DNA of 64,000 nucleotides, taken from positions 2,542,001-2,606,000 of the forward strand of contig NZ_CP109327.1 in assembly GCF_035918155.1 (NCBI RefSeq). Reading direction: 5' to 3'. The position numbers were made by a program, and so were the translations under genes. Within the stretch, counting starts at the first letter, position 1. Every line of letters begins with the position of its first letter. Source of the DNA: Streptomyces sp. NBC_01591. Its GTDB lineage: Bacteria > Actinomycetota > Actinomycetes > Streptomycetales > Streptomycetaceae. The notes below the pieces were generated by a model. It worked only from the letters and a program-made list of their open reading frames with translations, had not been told where the DNA came from and did no database searches. This document shows positions 35,383 through 43,308 of the stretch, piece after piece.

Positions 35383-36014
35383 CCGAAGATCTCTTCCTGC
35401 TGCGCGACGGCCTGGTCCGCCTGTTGGAGGCGTACGGCTTCGAGATCGCGGCAGCCGTCGAGAGCGGTCCCGAACTGACCCGTGCCTTCGCCGAGTCGGA
35501 GCCGGACGTCGCGGTCGTCGACGTCCGGCTTCCGCCGTCCCACACGGACGAGGGCCTGCAGTGTGCGCTGGCGGCCAGGCGGGCCAAGCCGGGGCTGCCG
35601 GTGCTCGTGCTCTCCCAGCACGTGGAGCAGCTGTACGCGCGCGAGTTGCTGGCGGACGGCAACGGCGGGATCGGTTATCTGCTCAAGGACCGGGTCTTCG
35701 ACGCCGACCAGTTCGTCGACGCGGTGCGCAGGGTCGCGGCGGGCGGCACCGCGATGGACCCACAGGTGATCTCGCAGTTGCTGTCGCGGCGGTCGCAGGA
35801 CAAGCCGATGGGCATGCTCACCCCGCGCGAGCTGGAGGTCATGGAGCTGATGGCGCAGGGCCGTTCGAACGCGGCGATCGCCTCGCAGATGGTGATCACG
35901 GAGCGGGCGGTGGCCAAGCACACCTCGAACATCTTCGGGAAGCTCTCCCTGCCGCCGTCCGACGACGACAACCGCCGTGTCCTCGCGGTGCTCGCCTATC
36001 TCGACCGGGGCTGA
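35367..36014 (+). CDS. NarL/LuxR-family response regulator
   Basis: The 215-residue product has a receiver domain starting RVVLAEDLFLLRDGL (acidic pocket E7/D8), phospho-acceptor D52 in VAVVDVRLPP and K104 region LLKDRVFDADQF, then a LuxR HTH (MLTPRELEVMELMAQGRSNA, AIASQMVITERAVAKHTSNI). TTG 35367 is the only start that keeps the first beta strand. It has GGAGA five bases before it and lies inside the kinase gene, overlapping it by 16 nt. The rare start and overlap indicate tight translational coupling. Targets are unknown. Confidence 0.92.
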   Translation: MRVVLAEDLFLLRDGLVRLLEAYGFEIAAAVESGPELTRAFAESEPDVAVVDVRLPPSHTDEGLQCALAARRAKPGLPVLVLSQHVEQLYARELLADGNGGIGYLLKDRVFDADQFVDAVRRVAAGGTAMDPQVISQLLSRRSQDKPMGMLTPRELEVMELMAQGRSNAAIASQMVITERAVAKHTSNIFGKLSLPPSDDDNRRVLAVLAYLDRG

Positions 36015-36259
36015 ATGACGGAGGGCCGCAGCTCGGGCAGGCTGAGTGGCTTGTTGTTCGCGGCCTTCTCGATGATCCGGTCCGGGCTGTCGCAGGGCTC
36101 GACCGTCATCTGCGAGGCGGGCTTCACCGGCGCGCTGCACGGGGTGCCCGGTGGCGTCGGCCGCTGGTGCGCGGGCTGCTGCGCGATCGCCTGTACGGGG
36201 ACGAGCGCGGCGGCCGCCGCCAGTGCGAGCGCACTGAGCACACGGGTGCGTCGTGCCAT
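35996..36259 (-). CDS. Small secreted protein
   Basis: An 87-residue protein with a clear signal peptide (MARRTRVLSALALAAAAALV..., cleavage about QAIA-QQ) and a mature part of about 60 residues with two cysteines (TPCSAPVK and EPCDSPDR) and Pro-rich ends. ATG 36259 follows GGGAGGGAG. Its 3' end overlaps the end of the response-regulator gene by 19 nt in convergent orientation. I do not recognise a family. The two-component system next to it may or may not control it. Confidence 0.65.
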   Translation of the reverse strand: MARRTRVLSALALAAAAALVPVQAIAQQPAHQRPTPPGTPCSAPVKPASQMTVEPCDSPDRIIEKAANNKPLSLPELRPSVIQPRSR

Positions 36260-36407
36260 GGCTCCCTCCCACTCCCGACCAATAATGGTCGGATCTCTTG
36301 GGTGCCAACGTGGGCATGCTGCCGCACACGTGGGACCACGGGAAGGGCGCGCACGAGATACGTCCTATCTCTTGTTCACAAAGTCCAAGCTCGTCCCCAC
36401 GGCCGCC

Positions 36408-36899
36408 TCAGTCGTTGAACCAGCCCGGCACATCGAGCCGGAGCGCGCTCGCGGGCACCATCGTGCGCAGATCGGCCTCCATCGCGCGCACCCGGTCGAC
36501 GCCGAGCACCTCGACCCACCGGGCACGCAGCCGCTCGAACCCCTCGGCCGACCTGACCAGGACGTCGACGCCCCGCGCGGTCAGCCGGACCAGCTTGCGC
36601 CGGCCGTCGCGGGGGTCGTCGACGCGCTCCACGTACCCGAGCACTTCGAGCCTCTCCACGGTCTTGCCGGCGGCCTGCTTGGAGACCCCGAGCCGTCGGC
36701 CGATCTCGCTGGCCGTCGCCCCGTCGCGGCCGACCGCCTGGAGCGCATAGCCGTACGCGGGGCGGACATCGACATGGCCGTGCTCGGCCAGCTCGCAGTG
36801 CAACTCGTCGATGATCGACCGGAATCCGGCGAACAGCAGCATGGGCAGCTCGAAGCCCGCCGCGTCCCGCCCGGACGCCTCCACCCGTCGCTCAGCCAT
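36408..36899 (-). CDS. MarR-family transcriptional regulator
   Basis: The product (163 aa) has a MarR winged helix with ATASEIGRRLGVSKQAAGKT and the wing YVERVDDPRDGRRKLVRLTA. ATG 36899 is chosen; an upstream TTG start is less likely. It is divergent from an AhpD-like gene, with two pseudo-symmetric sites in the 82-nt gap (36908-36947). It probably represses both genes. The ligand is unknown. Confidence 0.88.
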   Translation of the reverse strand: MAERRVEASGRDAAGFELPMLLFAGFRSIIDELHCELAEHGHVDVRPAYGYALQAVGRDGATASEIGRRLGVSKQAAGKTVERLEVLGYVERVDDPRDGRRKLVRLTARGVDVLVRSAEGFERLRARWVEVLGVDRVRAMEADLRTMVPASALRLDVPGWFND

Positions 36900-36907
36900 T
36901 GCGAAAC

Positions 36908-36947
36908 TCGACAACCTGGTTTACCTTTTCGTCAATCACGTTGTCGA
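36908..36947. promoter_or_regulatory. Paired inverted half-sites between MarR and AhpD-like genes
   Basis: TCGACAAC (36908-36915) and its complement GTTGTCGA (36940-36947) face each other 24 nt apart. Each is followed inward by TGGTT- or TGATT-like sequence, so the gap may hold two similar MarR sites in opposite orientation. Confidence 0.45.
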
Positions 36948-36981
36948 TTTTAGCGTGAGCAGCCACCAGGAGAGGTCAGCC

Positions 36982-37527
36982 ATGCCCGCGTCCGCGTTCC
37001 CCGACCACACCCTCGAATCCGCCCCCGCCGCCGCCCGTCGCACCATGGAGGCGGTGACGAGGAAGCAGGGCCATCTGCCCGCCGCCGTCGCCCGGATCTC
37101 CACATCACCGGAGCTGCTCGACGGCTTCCTGAAGGCGAGCGCCGTCTTCGAATCCACCACCCTGGACCCGCTGTCCCGCGAGGTCCTGATCATGACGATG
37201 GCGACCCGCAACGACTGCCACGTCTGCGTGGCGATGCACACCGCGAAGCTCACCGCACTCGGCGCGGACCCCGAGCTGATCACGGCGCTGCGCGAGCGGC
37301 GGGCACTCGCGGACGAACGGCTGGAGGCGGTACGGGAGTTCACCCGGGCCGTGATCGCGACGTCCGGCGCCGTGGACGACGCGACGCTCCAGGCGTTCCT
37401 GGCGCACGGGTACACCGCCCGCAACGCGCTGGAGGTCGTCCTCGGCATCGGCGCGTACACGATGTCGACGCTGGCCAACCGGATGACCGGGGCGCCGGTC
37501 GATCCCCAGCTCGCCGCCTTCGCCTGA
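36982..37527 (+). CDS. Carboxymuconolactone decarboxylase/AhpD-family protein
   Basis: The 181-residue product has the AhpD-like redox motif in NDCHVCVAMHTAKLTALG: C-x2-C followed by a histidine four residues on, the pattern of the peroxidase-like members of the family. The helical remainder (LDGFLKASAVFESTTLDPLS, NALEVVLGIGAYTMSTLANR) fits. ATG 36982 follows AGGAGAGG by 6 nt. With the divergent MarR gene, a thiol- or electrophile-responsive unit is plausible, but this is inference. Confidence 0.88.
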   Translation: MPASAFPDHTLESAPAAARRTMEAVTRKQGHLPAAVARISTSPELLDGFLKASAVFESTTLDPLSREVLIMTMATRNDCHVCVAMHTAKLTALGADPELITALRERRALADERLEAVREFTRAVIATSGAVDDATLQAFLAHGYTARNALEVVLGIGAYTMSTLANRMTGAPVDPQLAAFA

Positions 37528-37685
37528 CCCCCGCCGTCCGGCCACCCAGGCATGCGGCCGAACAGTTGGTTCGGCACAAACCGCCGTCCGCACCATTGCC
37601 CGCCCCCTCACCCGTCATTAACGTGCGCACCGCACACACCTGTTGTCACATGCAGAACCATGAACAACACCGAGGAGTGCGGACC

Positions 37686-40600
37686 ATGACGGAACCTTCC
37701 CTGCCCTTCAGCTCCTCCCGACTGACGAGACGTACGCTGCTGGGCACCGCCGGAGCCGTCGGCGCCGCCGCCGCGCTCGGTGCCGCCGCCCCCGCGCACG
37801 CCACCGCCGCTCCGGCCGCTCCGGCCCGGGACCTCGCGCCCGCGCACGAGGCGCTCCGTCGTCTGCTGCCGGACCACGCGGACCAGTTCCGTCTCCGCCC
37901 CCTCCCCCGGAGCGACGACGCGCAGGCCCCCGACCGCTTCCGCGTCACCGGCACCACCGGGCGGATCGAGATCGCCGCCACCACCCCGGCCGCCGCCCTG
38001 ACGGGGGCGCACTGGTACCTCAAGTACACCTGCGACGCCGCCATTTCGTGGACCGGCAGCCGTCCCGGGCTGCCCCGCCGGCTGCCCGCCCCCCGTACCC
38101 CCGTCGAGCGCTCCGCGACCGTCGCCCACCGGTTCGCCCTGAACGACACCCACGACGGCTACACCGCCCCGTACGCCGACTGGCCGCGCTGGGAGCGGAT
38201 GCTCGACATCCTGGCCCTGCACGGCTGCAACGAGGTCCTGGTCACCGCCGGGCAGGAGGCCGTCTACCACCGGCTGCTCCAGGACTTCGGCTACAGCGAC
38301 GCCGAGGCCCGCGCCTGGCTGCCCGCGCCCTCCCACCAGCCGTGGTGGCTGCTCCAGAACATGAGCGGATACGGCGGTCCGCTCGGCCCCGAACTGATCG
38401 GCCGGCGTGCCGCCCTGGGGCGCCGCATCGCCGACCGGATGCGGGAGCTGGGCATGGCGCCGGTGTTCCCCGGCTACTTCGGAACGGTCCCGGACGGCTT
38501 CGTGGACCGCAATCCGGGGGCCCGGGTCGTCCCGCAGGGCACCTGGAACGGGCTGCGCCGCCCCGACTGGCTCGACCCCCGCACACCCGTCTTCGCCGAG
38601 GTGGCCGCCGCCTTCTACCGGCACCAGGAGGAGCTGTTCGGCCCGGCGGACCATTTCAAGATGGATCTGCTGCACGAGGGCGGCAACGCCGGTGACGTCC
38701 CGGTGCCGGACGCCGCCCGTGCCGTCGAATCCACCCTGCATGCCGCGCACCCCGGCGCGACCTGGGTGATCCTCGGCTGGCAGGCCAACCCCCGGCCGGC
38801 CCTGCTGGAGGCGATCGACACCGACCGGATACTGATCGTCGACGGCCTCTCCGACCTGGACACGGTCACCGACCGGGAGAAGGACTGGGGCGGAGCACCG
38901 TACGCCTTCGGCACCATCCCGAACTTCGGCGGCCGTACGACGATCGGGGCCAACACCGACCGCTGGACGGAGAAGTTCACGGCCTGGCGCGACAAGCCGG
39001 GCAGCGCCCTGGTCGGCACGGCGTACATGCCGGAGGCGGCGGAGCGCGATCCGGCGGCGTTCGAGCTGTTCAGTGAGCTGGCTTGGCGGACCGGGAAGGT
39101 GGACCGGGAGGCGTGGTTCCGGGCGTACCCGAGAGCCCGTTACGGCGGCCGCGACCGCTCGGCGGAGGCGGCCTTCGCCGCGCTGGCCGCCACGGCGTAC
39201 CGGCTGACGAGTACGGACGGCCGCCCCGTCGACTCGCTCTTCTCCCGCAGGCCCAGCATCACTTCCTCGGTCGGCTTCGCCTTCGACCCGGCCGGTTTCG
39301 ACCGGGCGTTCGCGGCGCTCCTCGACGTACGCCCGTCCCTGCGCGACTCGGACACCTACCGCTACGACCTCACCGATCTGGCCCGGCAGGCGCTCGCCGA
39401 CCGCTCCCGGATCCTGCTGCCGCAACTGAGGGCCGCCCAGGCCGACAAGGACGTGGTCCGGTTCCGCGCGCTCGCCGCGCTCTGGCTGAAGCTGATGCGG
39501 CTGACGGACGCGGTGTCGGGCTGCCACCGGGCCTTCCTGCTGGGGCCGTGGCTGGAGGACGCCAAACGGCTGGCGACGAGCCCGGCGGAGGCGGTGCGGC
39601 TGGAGTGGACGGCCCGCACCCTGATCACCACCTGGGCGGACCGGACGGCCGCCGGCGACCTCAGCAACTACGCCAACCGCGACTGGCACGGGCTGATGGG
39701 CGAGGTCCATCTCCCGCAGTGGCAGGCGTACTTGGACGAGCTGGCCGACGCGCTCGCGGAGGGCCGGGCGGCGAAGCCGTTCGACTGGTACCCGGGCGAG
39801 GAGGAGTGGACCCGGCGGACCGACGTCCATCCGGTACGGGCGACGGGCGATGCCCACCGCACGGCGCAGCGGGTCTTCGAGACCCTGTCCACCGCCCCGT
39901 ACCAGGGCACCGTCACGGTCTCGGCCGATCCGGTGGCGTTCACCCCGGGCAGCACCGGCACGGTGACGGCCGCCTTCCGCAATCTGAACGGCCTGCGGTC
40001 CACCGGCCGGATCGACCTCGCGCTCACCGGCCTCGACGCCACCGCGACGGGCGGCACCTCCCTGGAGGAGGTCGCGGCCGGCGGGTCCGGTTCGGTGGAC
40101 TGGCGGGTCACCGCCCCGTCCGAGCCGCTGACCGCTCCGCTGCGGCCGATGCCGTACGAACTGAGCACCGCGTACGGGCCGCGCGGCGAGGACCGGGTGA
40201 CCGACCTGCGGCGCGGCGCGGTGTACATGGCGGCACCGCTGGAGCCGGGCTGGCGTACGTACACGGCGAACGCGGCGGTCTTTGGACAGTTGGGCGGGCG
40301 GTTCGCGATCAACGGGGCGGGCCAGGACCTGTGGAAGGGCACCAGCCAGTTCGGCACCGCGTACCGGGAGGGGGCGTGGTCCGACGGGGCGGAGGTGACC
40401 GTGCGGGTCGACGCGCAGGAGAACACCGGGGGCTGGGCGCGTTCGGGGCTCGTGGTGCGCAACAGCCTCGCGGCGCCGGGCTCCGCGGGGTTCCTGAATC
40501 TGGCGGTGACGCCGTCCAACGGTGTGGTGCTCTCGTACGACACGAATGGCGACGGCACCCTGGACGCGTACCGGCGGATCACCGGGATCAAGGCCCCGGT

Positions 40601-40799
40601 GCTGCTCCGGCTGACCCGGGCCGGGGGCGGGTGCACGGGTTCCTGTTCCACCGACGGCGGGATGACCTGGCGGACGGTGGCGACGGTCGCCGTGCCGAGA
40701 ACGGCAGGGACGCAGGACGTGGGGATCTTCATGAGCGCGACGAACGGCGGGAGCGGACTGCGCGGCACGGTCGAGTTCAGCGGGTGGCAACTGCGGTGA
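37686..40799 (+). CDS. Secreted alpha-N-acetylglucosaminidase (GH89)
   Basis: A 1037-residue exported glycosidase. The N-terminus is a twin-arginine signal (SSRLTRRTLLGTAGAVGAAA). An N-terminal beta domain leads to the NAGLU-like barrel: WPRWERMLDILALHGCNEVL, the acidic loop DHFKMDLLHEGGN where the general acid is expected, GATWVILGWQANP and FGTIPNFGGRTTIG, all matching the human NAGLU order. A helical domain follows, then a C-terminal beta-sandwich of about 190 residues (residues 850-1037) ending in EFSGWQLR, probably carbohydrate-binding. Start ATG 37686 follows GAGGAG. The last 130 nt and the downstream flank are duplicated at 43507-43714. It acts outside the cell on GlcNAc-terminated glycans. 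Confidence 0.9.
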   Translation: MTEPSLPFSSSRLTRRTLLGTAGAVGAAAALGAAAPAHATAAPAAPARDLAPAHEALRRLLPDHADQFRLRPLPRSDDAQAPDRFRVTGTTGRIEIAATTPAAALTGAHWYLKYTCDAAISWTGSRPGLPRRLPAPRTPVERSATVAHRFALNDTHDGYTAPYADWPRWERMLDILALHGCNEVLVTAGQEAVYHRLLQDFGYSDAEARAWLPAPSHQPWWLLQNMSGYGGPLGPELIGRRAALGRRIADRMRELGMAPVFPGYFGTVPDGFVDRNPGARVVPQGTWNGLRRPDWLDPRTPVFAEVAAAFYRHQEELFGPADHFKMDLLHEGGNAGDVPVPDAARAVESTLHAAHPGATWVILGWQANPRPALLEAIDTDRILIVDGLSDLDTVTDREKDWGGAPYAFGTIPNFGGRTTIGANTDRWTEKFTAWRDKPGSALVGTAYMPEAAERDPAAFELFSELAWRTGKVDREAWFRAYPRARYGGRDRSAEAAFAALAATAYRLTSTDGRPVDSLFSRRPSITSSVGFAFDPAGFDRAFAALLDVRPSLRDSDTYRYDLTDLARQALADRSRILLPQLRAAQADKDVVRFRALAALWLKLMRLTDAVSGCHRAFLLGPWLEDAKRLATSPAEAVRLEWTARTLITTWADRTAAGDLSNYANRDWHGLMGEVHLPQWQAYLDELADALAEGRAAKPFDWYPGEEEWTRRTDVHPVRATGDAHRTAQRVFETLSTAPYQGTVTVSADPVAFTPGSTGTVTAAFRNLNGLRSTGRIDLALTGLDATATGGTSLEEVAAGGSGSVDWRVTAPSEPLTAPLRPMPYELSTAYGPRGEDRVTDLRRGAVYMAAPLEPGWRTYTANAAVFGQLGGRFAINGAGQDLWKGTSQFGTAYREGAWSDGAEVTVRVDAQENTGGWARSGLVVRNSLAAPGSAGFLNLAVTPSNGVVLSYDTNGDGTLDAYRRITGIKAPVLLRLTRAGGGCTGSCSTDGGMTWRTVATVAVPRTAGTQDVGIFMSATNGGSGLRGTVEFSGWQLR

Positions 40800-40876
40800 G
40801 GTGGCGGGCCGTTGTGCCGCGCACGAGCGGGCCGGGGTGACCCCCGCACGATTCGTCCGTTCCGCTGAACGCGCGT
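40669..40876 (+). repeat. 208-bp direct repeat, copy A (GH89 3' end)
   Basis: This covers the last 44 codons of the GH89 gene and 77 bp beyond. Copy B is at 43507-43714. I count about 17 mismatches over 208 aligned positions (about 92 per cent identity) with no gaps. The two copies bracket the 2.6-kb segment with the NVLQQGAQTG and SARP genes. Confidence 0.9.
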
Positions 40877-40986
40877 GCTGTCCGGGCGCACCCCGACGGC
40901 ACGACGCGTCGGCTACCAGTACACCTTCCTGAGGCCTGTTACCGTACGCAGCCGGCCGAGCACACAGCTCGGTCGGACTCTTGCCC

Positions 40987-41178
40987 TCAGCTGCGCTTAT
41001 CGGGCCATCGCGTGGTGGCCGCAGCCAGTTCGGCCGCCGTTCGACAACCCTCGGCGAGGTCGCATGCCTCCAGGGCCTCCTGGATCTTCCTGCGGTTCTT
41101 CACAGCGGCCGGTTTCGCCGACCGGTATCGGTTCAGGTCCCGGGAAACGTAGCCGTCCGCGAGGAAGCCCTTGGCCAT
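40987..41178 (-). CDS. Possible small protein or gene fragment
   Basis: A 63-codon frame (MAKGFLADGYVSRDLNRYRS..., ending AAATTRWPDKRS) has mostly G/C third positions and a protein-like charge pattern with two cysteines. It has no ribosome site. No family was recognised. It could be the remnant of an older gene at the island edge. Confidence 0.35.
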   Translation of the reverse strand: MAKGFLADGYVSRDLNRYRSAKPAAVKNRRKIQEALEACDLAEGCRTAAELAAATTRWPDKRS

Positions 41179-41238
41179 GGCTGGGGCGCAAGTAGCCGCC
41201 TTCGGAGAGCATCCACCGGCTGCCGTCAGCTGAGCCCG

Positions 41239-41267
41239 GTCACGCCGACGTCACGCCGCGGTGATGC
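41239..41267 (+). promoter_or_regulatory. Three 11-nt-spaced heptamers (SARP- or PhoP-type site)
   Basis: GTCACGC-n4-GTCACGC-n4-GTGATGC repeats with an 11-nt period, 64 nt before the start of the NVLQQGAQTG gene. It repeats the motif found at 22325-22353 in the same orientation relative to the gene. A weak -10-like TGACGA starts 8 nt after the last heptamer (41276). SARP activation by the product of the gene at 42529-43308 is the leading hypothesis. Confidence 0.5.
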
Positions 41268-41331
41268 CCGGCACATGACGATGGCTGGTGCAGGCAAGCG
41301 CAAACCCGCTTCCACACGCAAGGAATCCACC

Positions 41332-42369
41332 ATGATGAGAAGCATTCGCCAAGGAATTCCCCGCCTGATCGGCGTGTCGAGCTTGGTCGCGGCGCTCGCT
41401 GGGGGGGTTGGCGCGACAAGTGCCGTGGCAGCACCCCAGGCCCCGTCCGAAATCCTCTGCACTCAGTCCAACCCCCCGTTCTGCTTCGACACCGCCACCG
41501 GCAACGTCCTCCAGCAGGGCGCCCAGACCGGACCCGCCAGCGGCAACGTCCTCCAGCAAGGCGCACAGACCGGACAGGGCCGCGGCAACGTCCTGCAACA
41601 GGGCGCCCAGACCGGACCCGCCAGCGGCAACGTCCTCCAGCAAGGCGCACAGACCGGACAGGGCCGCGGCAACGTCCTGCAACAGGGCGCCCAGACCGGA
41701 CCCGCCAGCGGCAACGTCCTCCAGCAAGGCGCACAGACCGGACAGGGCCGCGGCAACGTCCTCCAGCAGGGCGCCCAGACCGGACCCGCCAGCGGCAACG
41801 TCCTCCAGCAAGGCGCACAGACCGGACAGGGCCGCGGCAACGTCCTGCAACAGGGCGCCCAGACCGGACCCGCCAGCGGCAACGTCCTCCAGCAAGGCGC
41901 ACAGACCGGACAGGGCCGCGGCAACGTCCTGCAACAGGGCGCCCAGACCGGACCCGCCAGCGGCAACGTCCTCCAGCAAGGCGCACAGACCGGACAGGGC
42001 CGCGGCAACGTCCTCCAGCAGGGCGCCCAGACCGGACCCGCCAGCGGCAACGTCCTCCAGCAAGGCGCACAGACCGGACAGGGCCGCGGCAACGTCCTGC
42101 AACAGGGCGCCCAGACCGGACCCGCCAGCGGCAACGTCCTCCAGCAAGGCGCACAGACCGGACAGGGCCGCGGCAACGTCCTGCAACAGGGCGCCCAGAC
42201 CGGACCCGCCAGCGGCAACGTCCTGCAACAGGGCGCACAGACCGGCGGCACCGGCAACGTCCTCCAGCAAGGCGCACAGACCGGACCCGCCAGCGGCAAC
42301 GTCCTCCAGCAAGGCGCACAGACCGGACCCGCCAGCGGCAACGTCCTCCAGCAAGGCGCCCAGACGTGA
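41332..42369 (+). CDS. Secreted protein with 21 NVLQQGAQTG repeats
   Basis: A 345-residue exported protein. ATG 41332 (or ATG 41335) follows AAGGAA and starts a signal peptide (SIRQGIPRLIGVSSLVAALA..., cleavage near AVA-AP). A short mature head has CTQSNPPFC, probably one disulfide. The rest, residue 58 to the end, is 21 copies of a 14-residue unit NVLQQGAQTG plus PASG or QGRG, alternating for 16 units and ending bluntly at NVLQQGAQT. The regular Asn, Gln-Gln and Gly spacing resembles curli-type and other beta-solenoid or amyloid repeats. I do not recognise the protein. Repeat DNA keeps nearly every frame open, but the signal peptide and ribosome site identify this one. Confidence 0.85.
   Translation: MMRSIRQGIPRLIGVSSLVAALAGGVGATSAVAAPQAPSEILCTQSNPPFCFDTATGNVLQQGAQTGPASGNVLQQGAQTGQGRGNVLQQGAQTGPASGNVLQQGAQTGQGRGNVLQQGAQTGPASGNVLQQGAQTGQGRGNVLQQGAQTGPASGNVLQQGAQTGQGRGNVLQQGAQTGPASGNVLQQGAQTGQGRGNVLQQGAQTGPASGNVLQQGAQTGQGRGNVLQQGAQTGPASGNVLQQGAQTGQGRGNVLQQGAQTGPASGNVLQQGAQTGQGRGNVLQQGAQTGPASGNVLQQGAQTGGTGNVLQQGAQTGPASGNVLQQGAQTGPASGNVLQQGAQT
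41503..42366. repeat. 42-bp tandem repeat array, 21 units
   Basis: The unit GGCAACGTCCTCCAGCAGGG plus CGCCCAGACCGG and a 9-nt variable part (CCCGCCAGC or CAGGGCCGC) repeats 21 times; one unit is shortened to GGCACC-type and the last is truncated. Alternating 84-bp super-units are almost identical, with CTCCAG/CTGCAA swaps, showing expansion by duplication of pairs. Confidence 0.95.
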
Positions 42370-42421
42370 CCTCTGTCGCGTGCTGACCACGCCGAACCTA
42401 CCGACCAAACTCGGTAGCGCG

Positions 42422-42447
42422 AACCCGCCACTGCCCAGTGGCGGGTT
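42422..42447 (+). terminator. Terminator after the repeat-protein gene
   Basis: AACCCGCCACTG and CAGTGGCGGGTT form a 12-bp stem closed by two bases, followed by TGC. It lies 53 nt past the stop. Confidence 0.7.
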
Positions 42448-42528
42448 TGCAAACTCCGGGAACTCGCTCGCGTCCTGGTCGCTCACGGCGTAGTCGCAGC
42501 ACGACACCCGACACGGCCGTGACGATAG

Positions 42529-43308
42529 CTACCGGGATCCGTTACCGGGGCGCGACTGCTGCAGTTCGGACACCAGCCGGCGCAGCCGCGGTGTGGGGCG
42601 GAGTCCCAGCTCGTCGCGGAGGTGCTGCTCGTAGCGGTCGAAGTCGTTCAGCGCCTCGGACCGATTGTCCTCCGCCAAGTGGGCGCGAATCAGAGAAGCC
42701 TGGCTGGTCTCCCGCAGCGGATCCGCTTGGACGGCCGCATGGGCAGCCGTCACAGCCCACGCGAACTCCTTCGTGTCGATGAAAGCTCCCGTCAGTGCCT
42801 CAAGGGCATGGAGTCGAAGCTGCCGCCATTGCTCCGCCTCCGGCAACATCCACTCGTCGTACCAGCCGGGCAGCAAATCGGCGGACAGCTGGTCGACAGC
42901 CGCCGCGTTGAGGTCGAGCTCCTCGGCCGGGACATGGGAATCAAGTATTCGCTGGGCCAACGACCGAGCTCGGAACAGGTCGACGTCGGCCTCCCGCGCG
43001 AGGCGCAACTCGGCGGGGCAGATGTTCAGTGCTTGCTTCCCGAGGCCCTGGAGGCGTGACAATGCCGACCGCAGGTTCGTGTTCGCACCTTGCTCGGATG
43101 CTTCGGGCCAAAGGCTCCCGGCAACCAGAGTTCGAGGAACAGCGGCCCGGTAGTGTAGCGCGATAAACGCCAGAAGTCGCTTCGAGCCGACCGGGACGGT
43201 CACTGGTTCGTCGCCGACTACGATGTCGAAACCGCCGAGAAGAGAGATACTCACGGACGGCCTGGACCTGGTGGGCGGCGGAAAGAAAGCGAGATCATAT
43301 GAGCTCAT
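42529..43308 (-). CDS. SARP-family transcriptional activator
   Basis: The 259-residue product is a stand-alone SARP. It has an OmpR-type winged helix in its first 110 residues (VSISLLGGFDIVVGDEPVTV, VGSKRLLAFIALHYRAAVPR, LVAGSLWPEASEQGANTNLR, SALSRLQ) and a bacterial transcriptional activation domain (AVDQLSADLLPGWYDEWMLP, LRETSQASLIRAHLAEDNRS, EALNDFDRYEQHLRDELGL). SARPs bind 11-nt-spaced heptamers and activate transcription. Such an array lies before the adjacent convergent repeat gene, and another before the repeat gene at 22.2 kb. It has a few less GC-biased codons than the core genes and sits inside the repeat-flanked segment. It has no ATPase domain. Confidence 0.9.
   Translation of the reverse strand: MSSYDLAFFPPPTRSRPSVSISLLGGFDIVVGDEPVTVPVGSKRLLAFIALHYRAAVPRTLVAGSLWPEASEQGANTNLRSALSRLQGLGKQALNICPAELRLAREADVDLFRARSLAQRILDSHVPAEELDLNAAAVDQLSADLLPGWYDEWMLPEAEQWRQLRLHALEALTGAFIDTKEFAWAVTAAHAAVQADPLRETSQASLIRAHLAEDNRSEALNDFDRYEQHLRDELGLRPTPRLRRLVSELQQSRPGNGSR

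Larger units (their letters stand above)
40800..41331. other. 532-nt region between GH89 and the NVLQQGAQTG gene
   Basis: It contains the tail of repeat copy A, a possible 63-codon minus-strand ORF (40987-41178) and the heptamer array (41239-41267). Open plus-strand frames here lack coherent coding features. Confidence 0.5.

Noticed and set aside
39083..40840. 585-codon frame inside GH89
   Set aside because: Overlaps the annotated GH89 barrel and beta-sandwich in another frame; no start signal or recognisable domain.
41240..42507. Several long frames on both strands across the 42-bp repeat
   Set aside because: A stop-free repeat of a length divisible by three opens nearly every frame. Only the plus-strand frame at 41332 has a signal peptide and ribosome site.
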